Below are positions 1 through 5,863 of a stretch of DNA of 5,950 bases, piece after piece. How positions within the stretch are numbered: the stretch's first letter is position 1; every line of letters begins with the position of its first letter. The notes under the pieces are model-generated. The model did not search any database. It saw only the letters and a list, made by a program, of their open reading frames with translations, and had not been told where the DNA came from. The stretch spans positions 1-5,950 of the forward strand of contig JAGLYY010000424.1 of NCBI GenBank assembly GCA_023131935.1. Reading direction: 5' to 3'. A program made the position numbers and the translations under genes. This stretch comes from Spirochaetales bacterium (GTDB lineage Bacteria; Spirochaetota; Spirochaetia; JAGLYY01).

Positions 1-243
1 TTGTGCATCTTCCAATTCATGTGGGTATGGAACGATCTTCTTGTTGCTCTTATCTTTCTTGGTGGATCACCCGATGTAGCACCGATGACTCTAACGGTAA
101 GTAATATGGTTAATTCCTATGGGGGCGGATGGGAATATCTTACCGCAGCAGCTTTCATTTCCATGATGCTTCCGTTGATAGTTTTCTTCTCTTTGCAAAA
201 GTATTTTATTAGGGGTATTCTTGCCGGATCTGTAAAGGGTTAG
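1..243 (+). CDS. Carbohydrate ABC transporter permease, MalG/CUT1 type, C-terminal part (5' end outside window)
   Basis: This is the last 80 residues of an inner-membrane permease that would pair with a second permease, a solute-binding lipoprotein and an ATPase to import a di- or oligosaccharide. The frame is open from base 1 to the TAG at 241-243. The TTG at base 1 is almost certainly an internal Leu codon, because family members are about 270-300 residues long and this piece matches only their C-terminus. Two hydrophobic stretches are visible, around residues 3-20 (with the Trp-Asn-Asp typical of the segment after the EAA loop) and 46-70. They are followed by the family's characteristic ending, Gly-Ile-Leu-Ala-Gly-Ser-Val-Lys-Gly. 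The EAA loop that contacts the ATPase lies upstream of the window. The repressor gene starts 25 bases after the stop on the same strand, so the two are probably co-transcribed. The family call is firm; the substrate is inferred only from the neighbouring GH65 enzyme. Confidence 0.93.
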   Translation: MCIFQFMWVWNDLLVALIFLGGSPDVAPMTLTVSNMVNSYGGGWEYLTAAAFISMMLPLIVFFSLQKYFIRGILAGSVKG

Positions 244-251
244 AGAATTTT

Positions 252-260
252 AAGGCGAGG
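252..260 (+). promoter_or_regulatory. Ribosome binding site that supports the TTG start of the LacI-type gene
   Basis: The purine-rich AAGGCGAGG lies 8 bases before the TTG at 269. No ATG or GTG gives a full N-terminal helix-turn-helix: the first in-frame ATG is at residue 62, past the DNA-binding domain. The TTG at 261 is in another frame and soon hits a TGA. This site therefore decides the start. Confidence 0.6.
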
Positions 261-268
261 TTGAAATC

Positions 269-1300
269 TTGAAAAGGGCAAAAGTTAGCGCATCAGATGT
301 AGCAGAGCTTGCCGGCGTATCCAGAACCACAGTTTCTTTTGTATTGAACCAGACACCCGGTAAGCATATATCGGAAGAAACAATAAAAAAGGTTCTAGGT
401 GCTGCCATCGAGCTCAATTATATCCCGAACGAAGAAGCCCGCAAGCTTGCCATGGTACGGCATAAATCGATAGGTCTTTTTGTCAGTCATTCCCGGTCGA
501 TTTTTTCAGACGCTTTCATAGGGATGCTGGTAGAGAAGCTCACTCCAGTGCTGAATAAACACCGATACAGATTAGTAGTTCAACCGCTGAAACTCAAGCA
601 GACCGATTATCTGCAACTCGCGGAAGTTGACAATGTAGACGGTATAATTCTAACGAATACCCATGATAATGATGAAGGCCTTCAGAAGTTGATTGATACA
701 CATTTCCCGACAGTAATAATTGGAACAATAAAGAACAATGCTGTTTCGCAGATTGATATAGATAACAGGCAGGCTGCGTCTGAGGTGATCTCCTACCTGG
801 CCGGACTGGGTCATAAGGATATTGCAATGATCATACATGCCCCCATGGCCTACTTCGCGGCAAAAGAACGATTTGCCGGTTACAAAGAGGCTTTAAAAAA
901 GGCAGGGCTTGTATTCCGGCAGGAATTGGTCCGGCAGGGGGATTTTGACGAGACAAGCGGGTACAGGGCAATGGAGAGTCTGCTGGATCTTGCGGCGCCG
1001 CCAACTGCTGTTTTTGCTGGAAATGATATCATGGCGTATGGTGCAATACAGGCAATAAAAGACAGGGGGCTGAATATTCCGGGAGATATTTCTATCGCCG
1101 GATTTGATGACGATTTTTTCTCTAGGTACCTAAACCCTCCTTTGACAACAATGACCGTACCGGTAACCAGTCTCGCGCAGCAAGCCGCTAAACAGATCAT
1201 GGAACATCTTCAGTTGAATGAAAACTGCAAGCCTTCCCAGAAAATATTACCGGTCACTTTATCTGTAAGAGATTCATGTAAGCCTCCGGAGTTAACGTAA
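269..1300 (+). CDS. LacI/GalR-family transcriptional repressor of the sugar operon
   Basis: A complete 343-residue cytoplasmic regulator, the usual length for the family. Residues 6-27 form the helix-turn-helix (Val-Ala-Glu-Leu-Ala-Gly-Val-Ser, then recognition helix Arg-Thr-Thr-Val-Ser-Phe-Val-Leu-Asn at 19-27). A hinge helix at about 53-62 carries the minor-groove Leu60. Residues 66-335 are the periplasmic-binding-protein-like effector domain, with Val-Asp-Gly-Ile-Ile at 123-127, Glu-Arg-Phe-Ala-Gly at 200-204, Asn252-Asp253, Ile-Pro-Gly-Asp-Ile at 270-274, Gly-Phe-Asp-Asp at 278-281 and Asn-Pro-Pro-Leu-Thr-Thr at 289-294. Translation starts at TTG, which often means modest expression. The gene sits between the permease and the GH65 phosphorylase and its stop overlaps the GH65 start. 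It therefore most likely senses the imported sugar or a product of its breakdown and represses this operon, including itself. The effector cannot be read from the sequence, and the operator is presumably upstream of the window. Confidence 0.95.
   Translation: MKRAKVSASDVAELAGVSRTTVSFVLNQTPGKHISEETIKKVLGAAIELNYIPNEEARKLAMVRHKSIGLFVSHSRSIFSDAFIGMLVEKLTPVLNKHRYRLVVQPLKLKQTDYLQLAEVDNVDGIILTNTHDNDEGLQKLIDTHFPTVIIGTIKNNAVSQIDIDNRQAASEVISYLAGLGHKDIAMIIHAPMAYFAAKERFAGYKEALKKAGLVFRQELVRQGDFDETSGYRAMESLLDLAAPPTAVFAGNDIMAYGAIQAIKDRGLNIPGDISIAGFDDDFFSRYLNPPLTTMTVPVTSLAQQAAKQIMEHLQLNENCKPSQKILPVTLSVRDSCKPPELT
1288..1291 (+). promoter_or_regulatory. Shine-Dalgarno of the GH65 gene, inside the end of the repressor gene
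   Basis: GGAG lies 8 bases before the ATG at 1300, within the last codons of the repressor gene. The repressor stop TAA (1298-1300) and this ATG (1300-1302) share one base, so terminating ribosomes can reinitiate directly. The site and the overlap together support this start. Confidence 0.6.
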
Positions 1301-3615
1301 TGATTGCGGATAATATCTACCCTTTTGATGAGTGGGAAATTCGTGAACCGCGTTTTTCCCCCGAAATGAATGATAGAAATGAAACGGAATTTTCAATTGG
1401 GAACGGATACATCGGTACGAGGGGTACCTTCGAAGAAGAAACAGACCTTTACCATAACGGGACATATATAAATGGCTTTTATGAGACGATGCCGATTGTG
1501 TATGGTGAACCCGCATATGGATATGCGGAAAAGAGCCAGACGATGCTTAACATTACAAACGGAAAGCGGATCAAGCTTTTTATTGATGGTGAGCCGTTTG
1601 ATCTTTCAACCGGAAAAATAATTTCCTATGAACGGAAACTTCGGATGAGAGAGGGATACCTTTCGAGAAGTGTTACATGGGCGAGTCCTTCAGGGAAACA
1701 GGTAGAAATCAAGATAAACAGGATTGCCTCATTCACACATAAACATTTAATGGCCATATCCTACTCTGTCAGGTTGAAAGGTGAGTCAGCCGAAATAAAA
1801 TTGATTTCAGAAATTGACGGAGATGTGAGGAATGAAGGAGCAGGACATGATCCGAGAATAGGTTCCCCGCTTAAAGGGAGGCGCCTGCATCTTGATGAAA
1901 GTTGGGCGGATGAAACAATGGTCCTCATGCGTCATCACACCAGGTCATCAGGACTCTCCATAGTCTGCGCTATGCAGAATATCCTCAAGACAGAATTGCC
2001 ATATACCGTTGAAAGCAGTTGTGACAATATGAAGGGCAGTGTCTGTTTCCAGTTAGATGCCCGGAGTGATCAAGAGATTGAACTCGTGAAATTCATCGCG
2101 TATCACACTTCAGACAATGGAAATGATAAATCCCTGGTACAAAGGGGTGTTAACTCTCTCAGAGAAGCTGTTCAGCTTGGCTTTGATCAGATTCAAAAGG
2201 AACAGGAAGAATATCTTGCCCGGTTCTGGTATCGAAGTGATATAGAGATTGATGGAGATCCGGCCCTTCAGCAGAGTATCCGTTTCAATCTGTTCCACCT
2301 GCTGCAGTCAACAGGTACAAACGGGGCGACAAGCATTGCCGCAAAAGGACTTACAGGTGAAGGATATGAAGGTCATTATTTCTGGGACACGGAAATTTAT
2401 GTTCTTCCTTTTTTTATTTATTCAACTCCGGAAATTGCCAGGAAGCTGCTTGAATACCGCTTCAGTATACTGGATAAGGCAAGAGACAGGGCGGTAGTAA
2501 TGTCCCAGAAAGGGGCCCTCTACCCATGGAGAACAATAAACGGGGATGAAGCTTCCGCTTATTTTCTTGCCGGTACCGCGCAGTATCATATAAATGCTGA
2601 TATCGCTTTTGGACTGAAAAAATACATTGATATTACCGGTGACAATTCCATTCTCAAGTGGGATGGGGCCGAGATGCTGTTTGAGACCGCGAGGCTATGG
2701 GCAGATCTTGGACACTTCAACGAAGACCGTGAGTTCTGTATTGACGGAGTTACCGGACCGGATGAATATACAGCCCTGGTAAACAACAACCTGTATACAA
2801 ATATCATGGCAAGAGAACATCTCCGGTTTGCTTACAGGATTTCCCTTGAGCTGAAAAAAACAGATCCCGCTGGGTATTCCAGCCTGTCTGAAAAAATTGA
2901 TCTCTCCGAAAAGGAGGTTGAAGACTGGAAAACTGCCGCGGAGAATACCCGTATTCCGTTTAACAAAGAACTGGGGATTCATCCACAGGATGATACCTTT
3001 CTTGATAAAGCACGCTGGGATTTCAAAGGCACCCTTAAGTCAAAGTATCCGTTGCTTCTCCATTTTCATCCCCTGGTTATCTATCGTTACCAGGTAATAA
3101 AACAGACCGACCTTGTTCTTGCCGAATTTCTTCAGGGCCAATTCTTCTCCCTGGCACAGAAGAAAAGGGATTTTGACTATTATGATCCACTGACAACAGG
3201 CGATTCTTCCCTTTCCGCGTGTATCCAGGGTGTGATGGCTTCCGCGGTGGGATATCATGATAAGGCTTATCATTACTTTCTAAAGACCTCGAGGATAGAT
3301 CTTGATGATGTAAATGGTAATGTCAAGGATGGCGTTCATACGGCCTCCATGGCCGGCACCTGGATCTCACTTGTCTATGGTTTTGGCGGGATGAGGGATT
3401 ATGATGGAAAACTCTCATTTTCCCCAAGAATTCCTGATACCTGGAACAAGCTGAAATTCAAACTTACCGTTAGGGATACTCTCCTTGAAGTCAATATCAG
3501 TAAGGATAAGGTTGTTTACAATATTCTGGAAGGAAATGAGCTTTCGATAATGCATGATTTTCAAGAGATCAGAATTAAACCGGGGAAAGCGGTGGTAAGA
3601 AGTATTCTGCCGTAA
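1300..3615 (+). CDS. Glycoside hydrolase family 65 disaccharide phosphorylase (kojibiose/trehalose phosphorylase-like)
   Basis: A complete 771-residue cytoplasmic enzyme, normal GH65 length. Characterised relatives split an alpha-glucoside with inorganic phosphate, with inversion, giving beta-glucose 1-phosphate and a free acceptor sugar. The N-terminal beta-sandwich (about 10-265) has Gly-Asn-Gly-Tyr-Ile-Gly-Thr-Arg-Gly at 34-42. The (alpha/alpha)6 catalytic barrel (about 320-690) has His359-Tyr-Phe-Trp-Asp363-Thr-Glu, Tyr408-Pro-Trp-Arg, and Gly486-Pro-Asp-Glu489-Tyr, where Glu489 is the expected general acid. It also has Lys601-Gln602 and the phosphate-site segment His680-Thr-Ala-Ser-Met-Ala-Gly686. 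A short C-terminal beta domain follows (about 695-755). The loop at 416-434 (Ala-Gly-Thr-Ala-Gln-Tyr-His-Ile-Asn-Ala-Asp at its end) resembles kojibiose and trehalose phosphorylases. It lacks the His-Asn-Glu-Trp-Glu type loop I associate with maltose phosphorylase. Nigerose or glucosylglycerol specificity remains possible. No frameshift is visible. A beta-phosphoglucomutase partner is common for such enzymes but is not in this window. Confidence 0.93.
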   Translation: MIADNIYPFDEWEIREPRFSPEMNDRNETEFSIGNGYIGTRGTFEEETDLYHNGTYINGFYETMPIVYGEPAYGYAEKSQTMLNITNGKRIKLFIDGEPFDLSTGKIISYERKLRMREGYLSRSVTWASPSGKQVEIKINRIASFTHKHLMAISYSVRLKGESAEIKLISEIDGDVRNEGAGHDPRIGSPLKGRRLHLDESWADETMVLMRHHTRSSGLSIVCAMQNILKTELPYTVESSCDNMKGSVCFQLDARSDQEIELVKFIAYHTSDNGNDKSLVQRGVNSLREAVQLGFDQIQKEQEEYLARFWYRSDIEIDGDPALQQSIRFNLFHLLQSTGTNGATSIAAKGLTGEGYEGHYFWDTEIYVLPFFIYSTPEIARKLLEYRFSILDKARDRAVVMSQKGALYPWRTINGDEASAYFLAGTAQYHINADIAFGLKKYIDITGDNSILKWDGAEMLFETARLWADLGHFNEDREFCIDGVTGPDEYTALVNNNLYTNIMAREHLRFAYRISLELKKTDPAGYSSLSEKIDLSEKEVEDWKTAAENTRIPFNKELGIHPQDDTFLDKARWDFKGTLKSKYPLLLHFHPLVIYRYQVIKQTDLVLAEFLQGQFFSLAQKKRDFDYYDPLTTGDSSLSACIQGVMASAVGYHDKAYHYFLKTSRIDLDDVNGNVKDGVHTASMAGTWISLVYGFGGMRDYDGKLSFSPRIPDTWNKLKFKLTVRDTLLEVNISKDKVVYNILEGNELSIMHDFQEIRIKPGKAVVRSILP

Positions 3616-3640
3616 CCGGAAGCTAAACCTTATACTTCTT
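3597..3640. repeat. Perfect 9-base inverted repeat across the convergent GH65/hflX stop codons
   Basis: AAGAAGTAT at 3597-3605 and ATACTTCTT at 3632-3640 are exact reverse complements separated by 26 bases. The arms lie in the last codons of the two convergent genes, and the loop holds both stop codons. In either transcript this could fold into a 9-bp stem, but the stem is AT-rich. No T-tract follows on the minus-strand transcript, and the nearest T-run on the plus strand (3655-3660) is 15 bases away. It is therefore not a textbook intrinsic terminator. The arms also encode ordinary Lys-Lys-Tyr and Val-Arg-Ser codons, so chance is possible. Confidence 0.4.
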
Positions 3641-4906
3641 CAGCTTGTATTCCGTTTTTTCCGGAACCTTCGCGATAACCCTTACCCTGTTATCTTCATA
3701 ATGCTCCTCTATGATCTCCCCGGTCCTGTGAATTAAGGCGATAAGGTCGTACCGGTCTGTGGGTAAGTTATACTCCACAGAGGGATTCTGCCGGGAGAGG
3801 AGCTCATCCACCGCGTTTATCAATTCTTCAATCCCTTCTCCGGTTTTTACGCTTAAAAACACGGCGTCGGGATGATGTTGATGGAGGTTATTCAGGTGGA
3901 GAGTGTCTGATACGATGTCCATTTTATTGAAGACAGTGATCATCGGTTTACCGCCGGCCCCTATTTCATCCAACACCTTCAAAGTGGTGGTGTAATGGTG
4001 TTCCGCCACAGGGCTTGATGCATCGAGTATATGGATAAGAAAATCTGCCAGCACCGTTTCTTCAAGGGTGGAACGGAACGCGTCCACCAGGTCGTGGGGA
4101 AGTTTTCGGATGAATCCAATGGTATCGGTCAGGACCAGCTCTTTTCCCCCCGGCAATGATATCCGCCGGGTGGTTGGATCGAGGGTCGCGAAGAGATTGT
4201 CCTCCACAAACACCTCAGCGCCGGTAAGGTTGTTGAGGAGTGATGACTTACCGGCATTGGTATATCCAACGATAGATCCTGCCGGAACAGGGGTTTCCTG
4301 CCGCTGTTTTCGCATGATTGCCCGTTGGGCCCGGACTTTTTTCAGCTCCTGTTCCATCCGGTGGATCTTCCTGAGGACGATCCGGCGGTCTACTTCGAGC
4401 TGGGTTTCCCCTTCACCCCTGGTCCCCCTGGTGCCCCCCTTCTGCCGGGAAAGGTGGGTCCATGCCCGGGTCAACCGGGGCAGAGAGTACTCCATCCTGG
4501 CGAGTCCCACCTGCAGAGCTGCCACTTTGGTTGAAGCACGGCGGGCAAAGATCTCCAGAATAACTTCGTGCCGGTCGATGACACATCTTTCTGTAAGTTT
4601 TTCCCAGTTGCGTTGTTGGGAGGGGGAGAGATCATCATCGAATACGATACATTCCGCGTCGAGCTCATCGGCAAGCCGGGCTATCTCTTCGGCTTTGCCG
4701 CTGCCCACAAGGTACCGTGAGGTTGGAGAGCGGAGCTTCACAAGGATACCTTCCAGTGACTCGAGCCCTATGGTACCTGTCAGGTTTTCAAGCTCTTTTA
4801 ACAGTTCCTCAGCTTCACCCGGTGATGAATTCTGATGTTGAATCGAAACCAGTATGGCGGTATTTTCTCCGGATGGTTTATCGGTATCCTGTAGTTTGGT
4901 TTTCAT
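3623..4906 (-). CDS. hflX: GTPase HflX (ribosome-associated, Obg/HflX superfamily)
   Basis: A complete 427-residue protein, close to the length of E. coli HflX. In studied bacteria HflX binds the 50S subunit and splits or rescues stalled ribosomes, for example after heat stress. The N-terminal HflX domain (about 15-200) includes Tyr-Leu-Val-Gly-Ser-Gly-Lys at 65-71 and the glycine-rich Lys-Gly-Gly-Thr-Arg-Gly-Thr-Arg-Gly-Glu-Gly-Glu at 156-167, followed by a charged, probably coiled-coil helix (about 172-203). The G domain has G1 Gly-Tyr-Thr-Asn-Ala-Gly-Lys-Ser at 214-221, a G2 Thr near 241-246, G3 Asp-Thr-Ile-Gly-Phe at 261-265, G4 Asn-Lys-Met-Asp at 327-330 and G5 Ser-Val-Lys-Thr-Gly at 352-356. 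All are intact. A short C-terminal domain follows. The ATG at 4906 is preceded by AAGGGAG at good spacing. The gene lies 57 bases downstream of an unknown gene on the same strand, and its stop faces the GH65 stop across 7 bases. Confidence 0.97.
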   Translation of the reverse strand: MKTKLQDTDKPSGENTAILVSIQHQNSSPGEAEELLKELENLTGTIGLESLEGILVKLRSPTSRYLVGSGKAEEIARLADELDAECIVFDDDLSPSQQRNWEKLTERCVIDRHEVILEIFARRASTKVAALQVGLARMEYSLPRLTRAWTHLSRQKGGTRGTRGEGETQLEVDRRIVLRKIHRMEQELKKVRAQRAIMRKQRQETPVPAGSIVGYTNAGKSSLLNNLTGAEVFVEDNLFATLDPTTRRISLPGGKELVLTDTIGFIRKLPHDLVDAFRSTLEETVLADFLIHILDASSPVAEHHYTTTLKVLDEIGAGGKPMITVFNKMDIVSDTLHLNNLHQHHPDAVFLSVKTGEGIEELINAVDELLSRQNPSVEYNLPTDRYDLIALIHRTGEIIEEHYEDNRVRVIAKVPEKTEYKLKKYKV

Positions 4907-4912
4907 AGTGAT

Positions 4913-4919
4913 CTCCCTT
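4913..4919 (-). promoter_or_regulatory. Shine-Dalgarno of hflX
   Basis: On the minus strand AAGGGAG lies 6 bases before the ATG at 4906. The 57-base gap between the upstream stop and hflX (4907-4963) holds this site and no hairpin-plus-T-run terminator or clear promoter. This favours read-through from the upstream gene. Confidence 0.7.
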
Positions 4920-4963
4920 GTGAATGTGCTTGAGATGTTTTCCTGGATAAAGATGGGAAGCCT

Positions 4964-5740
4964 TTAAAGAATCATCGCGGACTTTCCCCAGTCGTAATGG
5001 TCGCGTTCTATTTCATCGATTCCGGGCATCGGATAGGTCGCGAGTTCATTTCCATCACCTATATACAGACCTGAGCTGATAGTCTGGAAACTAAAGGATT
5101 CGAGATGGGATCGATCGAAGGTCTTGTTCTTTTTTGCACCCTCTTTTGCTGTAACAGTAGCTATGCAGCTCAAGAGGTGGGATATCCTTTTATCGTAGAG
5201 ACTCCCAATGTGTCCGGTATGCCGGTTATTAAAATCGATAACCTTAAGTTCCGCGAAGAGGATCTTTGGCACCGATATCTTTACCGATGGATCGGTCATA
5301 TATACGGCGAAATCTTTTGGCGCGAGACTGCTGACGACAACCGGAGGGATAGGGCAGAGCTCCTTGTACACATAATATCCCCGGGAGGAATCGGGAGCTT
5401 TATAGGCCTTTTTTGAAAGCATCAGGCTGCGTCCATCCTTTGTGGTCAGGTAGAGATTGCCGAGAGCGCTTATTGGAATATGCTCCAACGTCCGGTAGAC
5501 CGACAGATATACCGAGTGTTTCGGATCGCCGTTGGCGTGAGGAACACATTCCCTGTGGGCATGGTCTAAATCGAAGGAACCTTCAAGGGCCTTTTCTTCG
5601 ACATCGAGAAAGATAAGCCTTTCTGATGAACCTTTTTTTGCGCCGATTGCCATATGGGCGCCAAACTGGTCAGGATCGAGCTGAGAGGCAATAAGAGCTT
5701 CTGCCGGAAAAACGGTTAAATAGTATCGAATATCGGTCAT
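4964..5740 (-). CDS. Uncharacterised 258-residue protein with an apparent internal duplication
   Basis: I do not recognise a named family. The protein has no signal peptide, no membrane segment and no familiar catalytic motif, so it is probably cytoplasmic. It appears to contain two copies of one unit. Residues 12-48 (Pro, then Ser-Gln-Leu-Asp-Pro-Asp-Gln-Phe-Gly-Ala-His-Met at 19-30, then Ile-Phe-Leu-Asp-Val-Glu at 43-48) align without gaps, 118 residues apart, to 130-166 (Ser-Ser-Leu-Ala-Pro-Lys-Asp-Phe-Ala-Val-Tyr-Met at 137-148, then Leu-Phe-Ala-Glu-Leu-Lys). The later parts around 85-98 (Leu-Glu to Leu-Tyr-Leu) and 213-227 (Leu-Glu to Leu-Tyr-Ile) also correspond with a one-residue gap. 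The start at 5740 is chosen because GAGGA lies 5 bases upstream. A longer frame from a TTG at 5800 would add 20 residues, but that TTG fits better as a promoter -35 box. The gene is first in a probable two-gene unit with hflX. The coding call is firm; the function is unknown. Confidence 0.85.
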   Translation of the reverse strand: MTDIRYYLTVFPAEALIASQLDPDQFGAHMAIGAKKGSSERLIFLDVEEKALEGSFDLDHAHRECVPHANGDPKHSVYLSVYRTLEHIPISALGNLYLTTKDGRSLMLSKKAYKAPDSSRGYYVYKELCPIPPVVVSSLAPKDFAVYMTDPSVKISVPKILFAELKVIDFNNRHTGHIGSLYDKRISHLLSCIATVTAKEGAKKNKTFDRSHLESFSFQTISSGLYIGDGNELATYPMPGIDEIERDHYDWGKSAMIL

Positions 5741-5745
5741 AGATT

Positions 5746-5750
5746 TCCTC
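5746..5750 (-). promoter_or_regulatory. Shine-Dalgarno that sets the start of the 258-residue protein at 5740
   Basis: GAGGA on the minus strand lies 5 bases before the ATG at 5740. No comparable purine-rich site precedes the alternative TTG at 5800, where the upstream bases are T- and C-rich. Confidence 0.65.
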
Positions 5751-5771
5751 AACTTGCTGGTTCTGTAAAAA

Positions 5772-5800
5772 ACGATAATCGGGGAGTGAAGAAAAGTCAA
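5772..5800 (-). promoter_or_regulatory. Candidate sigma70-type promoter for the unknown gene and hflX
   Basis: On the minus strand, TTGACT (5800-5795, 5 of 6 to the -35 consensus) is followed after a 17-base spacer by TATCGT (5777-5772, 4 of 6 to the -10 consensus). Transcription would begin near 5765, leaving a leader of about 25 bases that contains the ribosome binding site. Position, spacing and orientation all fit, but this is a pattern match only. Confidence 0.5.
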
Positions 5801-5863
5801 GGCACAAAAAGGATTGGACTGATACCCTTGCCTGTTTTTCGATTCAGGGGGTAGAGTGGAATA

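Noticed and set aside
193..221. Possible internal promoter before the repressor (TTGCAA, 17 bases, TATTCT)
   Set aside because: Each box matches consensus at only 4 of 6 positions, and it lies in permease coding sequence. Such matches are common by chance, so it is not annotated.
880..1200. A 106-codon minus-strand frame inside the repressor gene
   Set aside because: It lies wholly within a well-supported LacI-family coding region and has no motif or ribosome binding site of its own that I could support.
4068..4835. A 255-codon open frame on the plus strand opposite hflX
   Set aside because: It is antisense to a complete hflX with all G motifs intact. Its product is Ser/Arg-rich without recognisable motifs, as expected of a shadow frame.
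5105..5616. Two plus-strand frames opposite the unknown 258-residue gene
   Set aside because: The minus-strand gene has a promoter, a ribosome binding site and an internal duplication. The plus-strand products are compositionally odd, and neither has motifs.
5773..5781. Short palindrome CGAT-A-ATCG in the divergent intergenic region
   Set aside because: Four-base arms are too short to call an operator, and it overlaps the candidate -10 box. It is kept only as a weak possibility.
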